Assembly (NCBI RefSeq): GCF_002078875.1
Contig: NC_034411.1
Span: forward strand, 1,047,410-1,111,409
DNA: 64,000 nucleotides
Reading direction: 5' to 3'
Source of the DNA: Numida meleagris
Lineage: Eukaryota; Chordata; Aves; Galliformes; Numididae
This document shows, piece by piece, positions 37,280 through 49,484 of the stretch; the first letter of the stretch is position 1, and every line of letters begins with the position of its first letter. Position numbers and translations under genes: made by a program. The notes beneath the pieces were generated by a model, which saw only the letters and a program-made list of their open reading frames with translations, did not search any database and had not been told where the DNA came from.

Positions 37280-39909
37280 TTTATTTATATAGGTGTTCAT
37301 ATACACATGTATATGTTCCCGAAACAAGAAATATAGATCCTTTGTGTTTTCTTTTCTCTCTGTATTTCTTAATGTGAGTTTCTGTCTCCTGAAACAGTAG
37401 CAAGTCAAATGGATCAGTGAACAGTTTTGGTACTGAGTGATCATGGCCAACTTTTTCAAAAAGAAACCCAAACTTAGTTTCCTGTGTTAATAGTACAGTT
37501 ACACATAACTTCATTGGGGGTGGTATATGTCCTACACCTTGGAAATCAGGTCACTGTTAAAGGGTTTAAATATGAATAAGGTGCCTGAAGTTGAAAATTT
37601 TGGCTTTATTGAATTGCCTCGGGTCACAGAGCAAATCGGTGGCAGAGTCAGCATTAGCACCCAAGTCTTTCCACAGCCAGGTGCAGTTTACTAGGCTGTA
37701 GCCAACCCATAAATATGTCTGTGTATTCCTCAATGTACATAATTAATTCAGTCCATAGCGTCTTAATGCTTAGCTTTTCTATACTGTGCCATGGCTAAAG
37801 GCAACATTGCATTTTCATTAACCCTCTGCAGCACTGCTGCTTGCTTCAGTCAGGTCACAGCGTCAGAGCTGAGAGCCAAACTTGTGCTCCTACTAAACAA
37901 CATCTGCCATTTACTGCTGCTCTTTCCCACATCTGTGAAGTATCCAACTTTATCAGGAAACGGAGATATTTATGTTAAAGGAGAGTTTGTGTATTGGAGT
38001 GACAGATTCCAGTGAAGTGCGATACACTGTGTGCTTTTCTGCTGAGAGAAACGATAGTGTTCGCTTTATGGGGAAGTGTTTGTTTAACTACTGGAGGTTA
38101 TCCCAGTGGCAAGTTCATCCTTATTTGATAATAATGAAACATAAGTTTGATGTTTGCTTGAGTAAGATTGCCATCTGGTAAATAATATGTTTTGTGAGTG
38201 TTTATAACAATCATGGTTTAAGCCAAAATTGACTTATCATGATTGCTGCAAATAATGCTGCAGTGTCCTGACTTAGCTTCGTATTTTTTTGCTTTGTTGA
38301 ATGGAGAAAATACATTTTGAGATCTTTTTGTATTTTTTAAAGTATTTTGTGCTGTTTAAATCTTGCATTTTCAAAAGCAATGATTATAGCTGATTACTGT
38401 CTGTACTGTAGCTCTAAAGAAGAAAAAGATTGTTTATATAATTGCAAGTATTGCTATTTAGGTTTTGCATTTAAGTTGGCTGTAGATTATTCCTTCTGAT
38501 TTTTGGACTAGAAAAGCTTTGGATTTTGTTTTTGGATTTTTTTTTTTTCCTAAACATTTTAGTTCCAATGGAGGAAAAAAAGTTCAGTACTTTTCTGTCT
38601 TGGGAAAGAGCAGTTGCACAGCGCGTGCCAGATCTGTATCATTCCAAGGCTGCCCAAGAATGTCATCTTCATTTCTTAAATGTAATATAATCTGGAGGGG
38701 AAAAAAAGAGTTTATGTAATTCTCCAACTTTTTCATAGGTTCTGGTTATTTCCTTGCCTGAACATAGTACAAATAGAAGATACCAGATTGACTTTAAAAA
38801 AGGACAGAAGTCTTGTCATTTCCTAGATCAAGGAGATATACTTACCCACACTACCAACTTTCTCACACTGCCTTAATGGTTGGATTCAGCGCAGAAAGGG
38901 GTGGTAAAAGATTGGCTCTTTCTGTTCATTCTCTCTTTCAGACTGTTTTCCAGCTACTGCCAACTATAGCGTTGTAAGATTTTGTACAGTTTTTATTTTT
39001 GCAATGTGGACATCTGTCCAGTGGGAACAGAAGTGAGAATTTCAGAGTTTAATGGAAACCTGATAACTCAGTTATGAAAATGCTAATTAAGGCATATTTA
39101 AATGAGGCCTTTACAAATGATAGTTTTTATGACTAAAATCCCTTCCCACTTATCATCTGCTCAAATGGCTGATGTAAAAAATTAACTGTTAAATTTGAAA
39201 ACAAGACGGTAGGACCAAGCAGTTGTGCACCGATTTCAGTGTCACCACAGTTTCTTTAAATGTACATGTGACATATTCTATGCCTCAGAAAACAATATTA
39301 TTAAAATGATTTTCCAAAGTTCTGTTCTATTTCCGCATTCACTGGTGTGTGTTACCTCTCAGGCTCTTTGGACGTTCAAGTATCCAAAGTTGCAGCATTT
39401 TCTTCCTACAGAGTATTTGAAGGACTGGGACTTGCATCTTTAAATGGTGTGGATCTGTGGATCCAGAAGTGTGGGGGAGAGCCGCTGCAAGAAAATAAAA
39501 AGAGCTTCTCAAGCAGAAGCTGCTGGATCCTTGCGGATGAATAAATACAAGCACTTTTGTACATCTTTTCCACAGCGTGGCTAACAACCCACGAGTGCGG
39601 TGTGATTTTCTGAATTAGGCTCCGTTTCACACTCCCCTTTCTGCCTGTCAAGGAGGTGTCAGCTTCCAGTAGGGGCTGCCTGCTCACAAGTCGCTGTAGA
39701 GTTGGGAGTCCTTGCACTTGGTCTTATGGAAAGATCTGAAGCACACTCCCCGATCTAGGGCATTCGCTAATTCCTTCTGCACCCTGAAAACACTGAGCCC
39801 ACCTACTCTGTTTTGGCTGGAAAGAGTGCCTCTATCTGCCAGCTCTACCGGAGAAGGAGGAAGCTCTGTGTCTGTCTCTCTCTCTCCTCTTTCATCTGTG
39901 CTTATGGAG

Positions 39910-39925
39910 AAAAAAAAAAAAAAAA
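39910..39925 (+). repeat. poly-A tract (16 A)
   Basis: Homopolymer following a CT-rich stretch (about 39875-39893). No target-site duplication was found around it, so a processed pseudogene is not indicated. Confidence 0.85.
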
Positions 39926-42900
39926 CAACAGAAAATTGACCTCTGCTTAGTAAATGGATTTACTAGATGTGTTTTCTAGCAAATTGTATTTTTCAAGCTC
40001 CTAATTGTGTATTTGCTTCCATATCAAGTAGTTTCCCAAACTAAGTGGGAGGTACAGAATAGAGGCTGCAAATTTTAGAGCAGCCCTCTTTGTTTTACCT
40101 TTAGGTACTAAAAGCTAAACCAGCTAGCCAACCAAAGTCTGCACGGGATGTCCATTCTGTACAGAGCACACTAAAATGAAGCTGAGCCCCAGGGTTTGGG
40201 GAATCTTTCTCTTTAAAAGCAAACTTGTTGTGCTTGCAGAATTTTTTTTTTCTTAACCTCTTGCTGAGACCAAAGAAAATCAGTGTGTTGGAGTGTTATC
40301 TACATGTGATAATTTTGAAATGGCTCTGAAGACATTCTGATACACAGTCATTCTATTGAATTTCAGTGCTTTAATTAGCATGATGAATCCATATTGGCAG
40401 GACAGCTGCCATACAGAAGACAAAAGTGTAGTGAGAATCAAAGGACAGGAAGCTGAAATGAAATAAACTCAAGCCAGAAAGAAGTAACAAGTTTTAAAGA
40501 GAATTCCTAAAGCGGCTTAGCACTGCGTGGATTATTTTCATTCACTGGGATGAATTAAGACAAAATACCTTTCTAAGATGTCTGCCATGCCTCAAGTAAA
40601 GGCAGCGGGCTCAGATAGTGAGGTTTTTTTTGGGCAATGACATACAGATGTCGCAGATGGGCTGTTGCTGCTTCTGCTTTTAAAAATTTCTGAATGTTCA
40701 GCAAGGTGCAGTTCATGTACATGCACTGCTTTTGTTTCAGAGAGATACACGCAAGACCAAAACCAGCACTGAAGTCTTTGAGAAACGTTTTCAGACCTTT
40801 TCACAGAGTTCCTCTTCGACAAGAAGCAGAGGAGTGCGTTGTGTGAATACATATGCAGAGGATGTACGACCCTCGCATTTGTTTGTTTGACACTTCAGTG
40901 CAGTAGCAGTACTAAACCGTGATCATTGTTAGTAATTAATGGGATTAGGCATTTAAGTCATTGTTGTCACTGGTTTGGAAAGCCAATACTTTATATTTTA
41001 ATCTCTTTTTAATGTCAGAAGTGGGATTTTTATATTACACTAAAACAAAATGTATGAGTAGATTAAAGAAGTAAAAGGCATTAGCAAACAGCAATTAATT
41101 CGTGTATTGTTGTTAGTAACAGCAGGGCAGTCTGTGATGTGCGTGTGTGTATATTCTACCTATTAACAGCCATGGAAACCCAAGCATGCACAAGTCCTTA
41201 GACTGTTATACAGAACTGTTAACGTTCTCAGACTAGAACTGTGTGGAGTAAACGTTTTTACTCCAGTGAATTTGTTCTATTTTAACCCAAAGTTCATCCA
41301 TTTTTCAGTTCATCTCAAGACCATTGCATTTATATGTGGAGTTAGAGCAGAACCTACAATAACTCTGCATGAAGCCTCTGTCACTGTCACTACCCTGCAC
41401 CAAGAGCAGAAGGCTAATGCTCAAAAAGACTGAAGATGAAAGCATAACCACAGAGATCTGGATAGAAGTCCTCAGAAGGGTGGAAAATTGTGGCTATTAA
41501 TCAAGAGAATTTTGATTTAAAAGCACCTTATGTAATATTCTCCATACACTGATAAATGTTTGGCTGTAAAAGCTCTCCAGGAATGAATTCCCTCTAATAA
41601 TATTTGTTCATTTCTACCTTAAACAGCAAAACTCTATTATGCATCTGCCAAAGGAAAGGAGACCACTTAGTTCACTTATTAGTGGTTATAGGGTTTGATT
41701 AAAGACTTTAAAGGGAACTTGAAAGCTAAGTTGCTCCTGACATCTTGGTTTTCTCTGGACTTAGATATATGTGTGCTCTTGGAAAGCCTTGGCAATAGGA
41801 GACACTTTTTGTCTATCTTCTGATATCTGTCGGGAATCTTAGGGTGTTTTGAAGAGCCTTTAATCCACAACTAACAGCTGCAGCACGCATCTATGGCTAT
41901 TTAGCATGCTGAATGAGAGTTTGTTTTACCAGACAAAGCCTCTGAAGATGAGAGAATCTTTAGAAAACAATTGTCTCTGTTTTATATTTTGCCTTCCATC
42001 AACAAGCATGAAAACATCTCACATCACACCTGGGCCTCAGCAGAACCAGGTCTGTGAAATCACACTGGAGAAGCATGCTTCCATCCTACACGTTCATGTG
42101 ACTGAGAGGTGTAAGCCAGTTAGAGGAATGATGGGATTGCAGGCCCCATCTTTTCAGCTCCGTCCTGAGGCCACGTACCTGTGATGCGAGCTGTCAAAAT
42201 TCACTAAGTCCCTTAGGGCAGAGAGGAAGGCTCCTCGTCAGGTTGGACCTCATGGTGTGTATGTGACCAAGCTCAGAGCACTGTGCTGGCTCTGGCCTCT
42301 GACTACTTGCTAGATAATGCTCAGTGTGTTCGACGAGTTTTAAACATGTATCTGGATTACAATATGCCTGAGACAAAAGCTCTTTGCTAACTAACACTCC
42401 TACTGATGAGATTTGTTGAGTGGTAAAATGGTCCAGCTCAAGGCAACATGGATGAGAAGTCTCAGCTTTTCAACTCACTTGTCCACTAGGCCTGGAGTAG
42501 ACCTGGTCTATCTAAGCAATTCTCTGCTGGCTTCCTGCGACAGAACTTCTTTGTTCAAGAGAAGGCTGACTTGGGGAATATTAAGTTGTCTAGAAATCAG
42601 GAGAGATGAGAATGAGCTAAATGATTGCCTTTAATATTTTTTTTTTCTCCCAGTGAGAATCTGTCATATTTATTTTTTTTTTTCTGTGGGTTTTTGTTCT
42701 TAATGATAGAGCCAGGTGCCAACAGCAAATAATAATTTGCATAGCTTGTTATGGAGCTTGCTCAGCGTCACAGCTGTTACTGCAATTCTGGATCACTCTA
42801 GCTTATGCCAAACTTGCTGGTTTGAAATGAGCACAGCACGAGGGTCATATTGCTGGTATCTCTGTGGAACCTGTCCTAGAGAATCTTAGGAAATGGCTTC

Positions 42901-44094
42901 TTCCCTTCTTCTCCTGGTGGTGGCTCTTCCATGCCTGATGCTTGCATTGTTTCAGGAACCTTCCCTCGTAGAGCATGGTCTGTGTTCAAGTGGAAGTGGC
43001 ACTTGTGCAAGCCTTGTCCATCTGTATCTGGCTCAGCAGCCTGAGTTGGATTTCCAGCACACCACCAGAAGTGCTAGGCTGCTGTGATCAGTCCAGAAGG
43101 AGTCAGGCTGGACACTCTATTCTCATGTAGATTAAAAAACTCAACAAATCAGCTTGAGATTAGCGCAGGAGTTCACGTGCAGCTGTGTCCTGCATGGTTG
43201 TTTTGTTACCTAGAGATGCTGCGTGGTATTTTGTGCTCGCCGTTCACAAACTCCCATGGAGAAGCACCCATAGCTGCTTACCATTTCTTGTCTCTCCAAA
43301 TAAATGCTGTCTACTTAGTAGACTTGATCGCTTTTCATGCTCTTACATAAGGAAGGAGTAAAAGTTGTGTCAACACTGTTTAAAGAGAAATGTTACACGG
43401 TAACCTTTTGAATACTGAGAAATTTCATGTGAAGCAAGAACGTCTTGACAGGGCATAACTGCACATTTATTTAAAATGAAACGATCGTTTATTAAGAAAA
43501 CAATGTCTGCTGGTGGTAACCTTGTTCTGATTTTCTAAATTAACTCTTCTCCAAAACAGGCTCATTATCTAGGAAATGACTGCTTCTAGCAGAGTAAAGG
43601 AAATAGGCACGAGTAGTGGTAAGAATGTTAGTGTTACGGCAGCTCCCAGCGGTGCTGCTACTATTCAGGTTCTGTCAGCATTGGCATGGGAAGGCTCCTC
43701 TTTTGTGATCTTTATTTTTTGATGATTATAAAATTGGAGCTAGTCGGGAAGCTTGCATACAGTCTGTGGCTAGCAGCATGTTTGCCTGGAGCAGCTCTTG
43801 AACAATAACTTGATGCCACAAGAGCAGACGGTCCTTCTTTTGAGCTTGTGTCAAGGCATGGATTTTGGACTACCTATTTTTCCTCTTTTGAAACAGGAGG
43901 TGCTTACAGTATACTAACTCTACTCATTTTATAGTTTTCATCTCGGCCTGATCTCTGGCTGCCTTTCTCATCTTCCCCTGGCAAACTGGGATCCTGTTAG
44001 TGAACACAGTGGAGCTGCGGTATAGGCAGGTCAGTGCAACGGTGTCACCCTGCTGCTGTCACCTGCAGCTCACTGCTGCCAGCAAAGGACATCA

Positions 44095-44311
44095 GGATTC
44101 AGGCTGGATATTAGGAACAATTTATTCTCAGAGTGGTGAAGCGCTGGCACGGGCTGCCCAGGGAGGTGGTGGGGTCACCATCCCTGGAGGTGTTCAGGAA
44201 CTGTGGGGATGTGGCACTGAGGGACGCAGGTTAGTGGTATGGTGAGAGTGGGTTGACGGTTGGACTCGGTGATCTCAGAGGTCTTTTCCAACCTTAATGA
44301 ATCTATGATTC
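44095..44311 (+). mobile_element. CR1 LINE 3' fragment
   Basis: About 217 bp aligning to the last quarter of the CR1 copy at 11125-12068. Shared blocks, in order, include GGATATTAGGAA, the GGCTGCCCAGGGAGGTGGT stretch, CACCATCCC and GTCTTTTCCAACCTTAATGA, ending in ATCTATGATTC. It retains only the end of the polymerase frame and the 3' UTR and is a severe 5' truncation. It shows small deletions relative to the other copy, so it has no coding capacity. Confidence 0.95.
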
Positions 44312-46411
44312 AGCTCTGCTGGGGAAAGTCACTGCTGATTCGTACAGTTCTGAATGAGTGAAGTTTTCAAACTCACAAACAGTTCGTAAGACAAACAAAA
44401 TTATGGCAAAAGTCTCATTGCTTATTTATGCATGCAGTTCAGCTGGAGTTAGTTACAATGTCTCCTTCTCTGCTAATTAAAATATTTACCATATCTGGCA
44501 AAGGTAGTGAAATGTTAGCTGTCTGCTTAGAAACTGCAAAAGACCTCTTGGAGTGCGGAGCTGCAGTGCTGAGAGATCAGCAAAACAAGCAGACATGAGC
44601 CTGCTGCATGGGCTGCAGTGATGTTTGTCAGTAGGAAGTGGTTGCTTGCTTGTTGGCTTCTCGCTGGCCAGCATGAAACAATTGGGAGGCCACTGTGCAG
44701 CACCCACTTGTTGATTGTCAGCTTTGTTGGTGGAAAAAAGTCTTGACAGTTGATATTCTAATGAAGGGTTCTGTAAAAGGGACCAAGGATTGATGTCTGA
44801 AGGCTGGCCTACTCTCGCAGCTACAAGCAAGCCCTCTAAGGAAGGGATGAAGTGCATCCCTGCTGGCCAGTGGTAGGGAGAGGAGCAGTGGTAGGGAGAG
44901 GAGCATCCCTCCATGGGATGGATTTCTGCATCTGTGCTCATGCTGTTTCTCATGGAGAACAGGAATTCCATAGCTGGATTCATTCTAAGCAGACGATCAC
45001 GTTGTACACAGCTCTGGTTGTCCAGGTGGCATTGGGTTTGCTCTTGTTTTGTAACACTATAAAGCGACGCAAGTACCAGCAAAATGCAAGTTTGTATTTT
45101 GTCTAATTATGACCTCCTTAAGTTAATTTTTATGCATCAAAGCTATTTGACATTTGTCAAAACAAACTCGAGTCCCTCAGAGAGATTTTACGACGAAACC
45201 CACCACTGATCTGACAGCTTGCTCTCTGGGGAAGAGATAGTGTGGCTGGCATTAAAGACTTAATGCTTCCAAAGTTCTTCCTTACTGCTGGTCCCAAGGC
45301 ACGCTCCTGGGCTGGGCAAAGCGGCGCACGGCGGCAGCTGGGAGCATGACAGTGTTCTGGAGAGCTGAGGCTGCTGCTTGGCACGTTGTTACGTTGCTGG
45401 TGACAGCCTTGCAAACTAAATCTGAAATTAACGGAGAGGCCGTGGAGCAGTCCCGCCGTTCCTCTGGAAGGAAGAAGGCAGTGCAGAAAGGACCAGCCGA
45501 GCAGAGAACTGCTCGCTGCATGCTGCCCAGCAGCTGGGTGCGTGCCCTGGGATCCAGCCCTGAGCTGGGCAGGGATGTGCTGGGTGCTCTGTTGCTCCCA
45601 CGAAGGATGCATTGCCCCCGCTGCCTCTCCGAGATGAGGAGTTAGGAGGCTCGTGTTTCCCTTCTGTTCTTAAAGCAACCTGTTATTTTGCAAAATGAAA
45701 TATTTTCTCCCATAGCAGCCATCTCTAGCCTTTGTCAGATGTTATTCAGAGCAGAGCACTTCCCAATGCTCAATATTATTTCACCGACGTGTGCTGAATG
45801 CCGTATACTTAAAACCTGAGGTATCATTCACTGGTTTGTAGTAGCCATTAATATCTGCTTTTCCCATGGTTTGTGTACTTATTCTAAGCATGTGCCTTTT
45901 ACAATGCAGAACACAAGAGACTTGTTTTGTAAGATTAATGAAGGTCACCAAAATTCTCAAAAGTATTCTGATAATTAAGGCTTTGTTTATCAAAAACAAG
46001 TTATATTAAGAGCAAAAAGATTCATGGTAATTATTCATAATCTTAACAATTCAAGTGTAGCCACCTCATTTGTGCATTTAATTCTTCTTGTTAATGTTTT
46101 GCATAAATCTGCATAATTACTTGAGTTGCCTGTTGTAATTTTGACAGCTACTCAGTTCATGTGCACTAAAGTATATCAAAAGCTTGATGTGCTGAATATT
46201 TATAATTTTACGTATGTTCTTGGGATAATATTTTTTCAACAATATTTTTAGTTTTTGTAAAATTGACATGGTTTACTCGGAAAGATTGCCAAACACAGAT
46301 CTCCATATTAGCACATGGTGGAACTTGAGGAACGCTTAAAGGTATAGCACCAGGTTTTGGAAGGGTTGTACAAAAAGGCACCCGAATCATGCACGTTCAA
46401 TGTTCTGCTGA
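44312..46411. other. non-coding, rising GC and CpG toward 3'
   Basis: Contains the longest frame of the window (minus, 44486-45082, 198 codons) and a 151-codon minus frame (45157-45612). Neither contains a recognisable domain, and plus frames overlap both. CpG density rises from about 45298: I count about 18 CpG in roughly 355 bp, well above the background. An AT-rich, TAAT-rich stretch with TTTTGCATAAATCTGCAT (46097-46114) follows and resembles enhancer sequence. Confidence 0.45.
44869..44904 (+). repeat. perfect 18-bp tandem duplication
   Basis: AGTGGTAGGGAGAGGAGC occurs twice back to back (44869-44886 and 44887-44904) without mismatch, which suggests a recent slippage event. Confidence 0.92.
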
Positions 46412-46426
46412 TTTTTTTTTTTTTTT
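46412..46426 (+). repeat. poly-T tract (15 T)
   Basis: Homopolymer located about 50 bp before an A-run; the pair could fold back on itself. Confidence 0.85.
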
Positions 46427-46475
46427 CCCTAGGTTTGTTACTCTTCCATTAATGCAACCACGTAATTCTGAAAAG

Positions 46476-46493
46476 AAAAAAAAAAAAAAAAAA
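46476..46493 (+). repeat. poly-A tract (18 A)
   Basis: Homopolymer followed by six T. It lies directly upstream of the CpG-rich block; homopolymeric A tracts commonly exclude nucleosomes near promoters. Confidence 0.85.
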
Positions 46494-46559
46494 GTTTTTT
46501 GTTCCGTTCTCTGCCCGTGCAAGTACAACTGGCTGCCCAGATTTTATTCATAGTCACAT

Positions 46560-47050
46560 CTGAAAGCATAATAGTGAAAACGAGGAGCCCGGCGCTCGTG
46601 TTGAATAGCATTAGCATGAGGAGCTGGCTGGCTGTGACACACGAGGCAGCGCTGTGCGGCTCCCGGAGGGCTCGGGCAGCCCTGGGAGCTGTCTGCCTGC
46701 GATTTAGCAAAACACAACCGCGCCAACAGCGAGCAAATCTAACTTCTGGCTTCCGAGCGCTCCCGCACGTTAACTTTTTGTGGGTGATGGAATGAGAGGA
46801 GAGGCACGTTCTTCAGAGGAATGGAAGGCGCATCACAAGAATAATAGCATAGATCAGTCAAGCCGTGTCATCTTCCAGCCACGTTTTTGGGGAGGGAAGG
46901 AATAAGGGATTTGCAGGGAAAAGGTGCTAATGACCTCTTCCACACGTGGAATAAATACGCGACGTTATGAGGGCGGCAAACACGGAGGTTATTTATAAAT
47001 AGCAGCGTGCTCGTGAATTACAAAAGCAGTTGCTAACTAATTACAGCAGT
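46560..47050 (+). promoter_or_regulatory. CpG-island-like, promoter-like block
   Basis: By hand count, 46577-46770 holds about 17 CpG in some 195 bp at clearly over 50% GC. This is close to the number expected from base composition, so CpG is not depleted here, unlike most of the window. Downstream lie a CACGTG E-box (46943-46948), a GGGCGG GC box (46971-46976) and a TATA-like TATAAATAG (46994-47002). A consensus splice donor, GCA followed by GTAAGT, lies at 47049. This order would suit a plus-strand promoter and first exon. Orientation and activity are inferred; a methylation-free enhancer is an equally good reading. A plus frame (46499-46795) and a minus frame (46438-46710) cross it without recognisable products. 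Confidence 0.35.
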
Positions 47051-48879
47051 AAGTTTTCGGTGCATCTGATGACTGTCTGGCACAGCGTGGTGTGAATCTT
47101 CAGCCGGCTGAAATCACACAAATTATTCAGGCTCCTTGCAAATGTTGACAAAATCCTGGTTTCAAATTCTAGTTAGGATCCTTTGAAAATACTTGCCCAA
47201 GACAGTTTATTTCTGAGAGCCTGTGTTGTGCATACTGAAATCATCAACAGTTTTGCACATAGGATTAATGTTTGAGTGCACGTGCTGCGGTGCAGAAGTG
47301 TGTATTCACTGTTCGGTTCAGTTTTGGCCTTGCTGAAACAGTACTGCACGTTGTAGAAGTGCACACTTGTGTGTATTAGCTCTTTACTGCGACATTTCAC
47401 TTTCTTTAAGCTTTCTTTAAGTCTAGCAAGGGGAGGGGAATCCTACTTTATCATAGCATTGTTTCCTGGGGAAAGAAAAAAATTACGGTGCATGAAACAC
47501 TGTTGTCCAACAGAAGAAAATGAACGTAGTCAAATGGTATCCACGCAGAAGCAAAATTCTCCTTCTGATTCTACTTCTCCAGTTGCACAGATCCCGGTGC
47601 TGTCATGGAGATGCGGCAGATTAATTTTGAACACTTAAAATAATAGAGAAATGGGATCGCTTGCTGCCAGAGAGCCGCTTCCACACCATGGGAGGAGGGA
47701 GGAAGGCTGCAACCGTCCCTTTTTTGCTCAAAAGTTATTGGGGGTTGATTTAAGAGTAAAGGGACGAAAAGTGCAGTTGTCATGCACTGCTATCTTTCAC
47801 TTTAATGAGCACTCAAATGTAAGTGAAAAATTAAAAGGTTGTTATATTTAGAAAGAGCTGGAGACGTAGACTGAATGTGTGCTGCACACAGTGGGGAATG
47901 AGCGTAAAAAATGAAGGGGGGAAAACCCATCTACTTTGCAGCCATATTCGTTAATTAAAAGAAGTTTGTGAAACTAAATTTGAAGGGAAAAAAACCCACC
48001 AAAACAAAACAAAACAAAACAAAAAACCAACCTTCTTTAATTGTGTTTACCCAAAAGCCTTTTCTTCCTAATTTAAATAGCATAAACATCTGGACTAAAG
48101 CAATATTAGAATCATGGCAGTAGTCAAGCAAATCTTGTGGAAAATAATGAAATTAGATCCCTGGTGTTGTGACAGAGTAAGGGCAGGATACATCAGTTCG
48201 ATGTTAATAAAATTTCCATGAATGACTGAATACAATTAAGAAATTGTCAGTTGCGGCAATGAACTTTTGTAGCTCATAGATGTTTGCATCATTTGATTAT
48301 GCTGGCAATTTAAAATTGTTTGTTAGTGTCTGTGTTGGGATATTAATTATGACCTTTATTACAGCCCACAATTAAACTAGTCATATAGCAACAAGCAGCC
48401 TGTGTTGTGATAGGAAAGGATCTGAACTGTTCAGAATAGGGTCTTGCGATGTTCCGACCATTCACCGAGGATCCAAATTAGAAATTATTGGAAATGATCC
48501 GGTACTTTAAAAAAACAATTCTACTGGGTTGAGTGACCCTTGCAATAAAGAAATTTTGGTTCAACAGTGTTTTAACAGTTTTAATTGCCACCAACATCGG
48601 GAAAACTGCTTTTAGAAAAGAGAGAGAGAAAGCATTTCTAACTGTGACTCCAAGATAAGCTTTCTCCTGTTTCAGGAAGAGAAAACAATTATTCATTGGT
48701 TAATTAGCTGTAAACAACTTTTTAAAGACACATCCATTATATATGTAATTATTTGAAAAAAAAGCTTTAATGTTATTTGTGCTAATGCATAATTATTAGT
48801 GCTTGCTAAAAGGATTAGCGGTATTTAGATGACCAGTATTGTTGGGAAATATCACAGTGGAGAGTCGAGATTAGCATCA
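47051..48879. other. non-coding, enhancer-like AT-rich stretches
   Basis: Holds an (AAAAC)n microsatellite (48001-48026) and TAAT-rich stretches, notably about 47005-47160 and 48180-48400. Frames are at most 89 codons and unrecognised. Confidence 0.4.
48001..48026 (+). repeat. (AAAAC)n microsatellite
   Basis: Four AAAAC pentamers followed by an A-run. The adjacent upstream sequence is already A-rich. Confidence 0.9.
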
Positions 48880-49047
48880 GGAAGGCTTGTGCGGCGATGA
48901 ATCAAGTGCGGTGACAATGAGCAAAACCACACGTGCAGAAACAAAGCATTTCGAGCCGAAACCGCACACTTCCTTCTCTTTAATATTTCCTTCGTGTTCC
49001 ACTGAAATGTGTCACCTCCCAAGGATTTCTATACCCAGGTCCCGTGA

Positions 49048-49063
49048 TTTTTTTTTTTTTTTT
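49048..49063 (+). repeat. poly-T tract (16 T)
   Basis: Homopolymer inside the CpG-rich block. Confidence 0.85.
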
Positions 49064-49359
49064 CTTAGACTCCCACGGCGTATTTGTCAATTTTTTTTCG
49101 AACCGCGTGCTACCTTTATTACCGCAGAGCTGAGTGGCAACTTTACAATGCCCTCAGCGCATCCATTGAGTAACTATTATACATAATTTACCAAGAAAAT
49201 GTTAAGTCAGAGTGAAATCTATTTAGGCTTCTGGAATGTGTTGACTGGAGCACTGTTTACAGTCATTAGCATATGAATGAAAGGAATAATATTTTAAACA
49301 TTTAAATATTTTTAATATAGGTCAAGGGAAACCGTAACGTTTGTCCTAACACATTGCAG

Positions 49360-49484
49360 ACTGCGAAGAAGACATCACGGAAACGTGCCTGAAATGTCTG
49401 CGAGTTACGTACACGCTTATCAAAAAAGGGTTTGACTTGAAAATGCAAAAATTGCTCCGGAAGAGGCACTCCAGGGCCATGTCA
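49360..49484 (+). other. candidate internal coding exon in CpG-rich block
   Basis: ATTGCAG (AG at 49358-49359) precedes, and GTGAGA (49485-49490) follows, 125 bp with one open frame: two leading bases plus 41 codons. The peptide contains CEEDITETCLKCL, RVTYTLIKKGFDL and RKRHSRAMS, with charged and hydrophobic residues alternating in a protein-like way and no low complexity. I recognise no family. Upstream, the frame is closed by TAA at 49347-49349; downstream it stops at the TAG at 49494-49496, just past the donor. Weak points are the short pyrimidine tract and a branch-point-like CTAAC only about 10 bases before the AG. Confidence 0.18.

Larger units (their letters stand above)
35341..44094. 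other. unique non-coding DNA, no gene seen
   Basis: Long stretch with frames of 60-103 codons only and no recognisable product. Holds an (AT)n run (35792-35806), the 24-bp palindrome at 37256-37279, a short CT-rich run (about 39875-39893) and a 16-A tract (39910-39925). A region at 42890-43350 is richer in open plus frames (64 and 88 codons) but has no splice-flanked exon or motif. Confidence 0.55.

Noticed and set aside
44486..45082. 198-codon minus-strand frame, the longest in the window
   Set aside because: No recognisable domain, no splice or promoter context, an overlapping plus frame, and a 18-bp tandem duplication inside it that produces a repeated peptide. Length is within chance for 64 kb read in six frames.
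45157..45612. 151-codon minus frame
   Set aside because: Lies in GC- and CpG-richer DNA where stops are scarce on both strands; a 99-codon plus frame overlaps it and no domain is visible.
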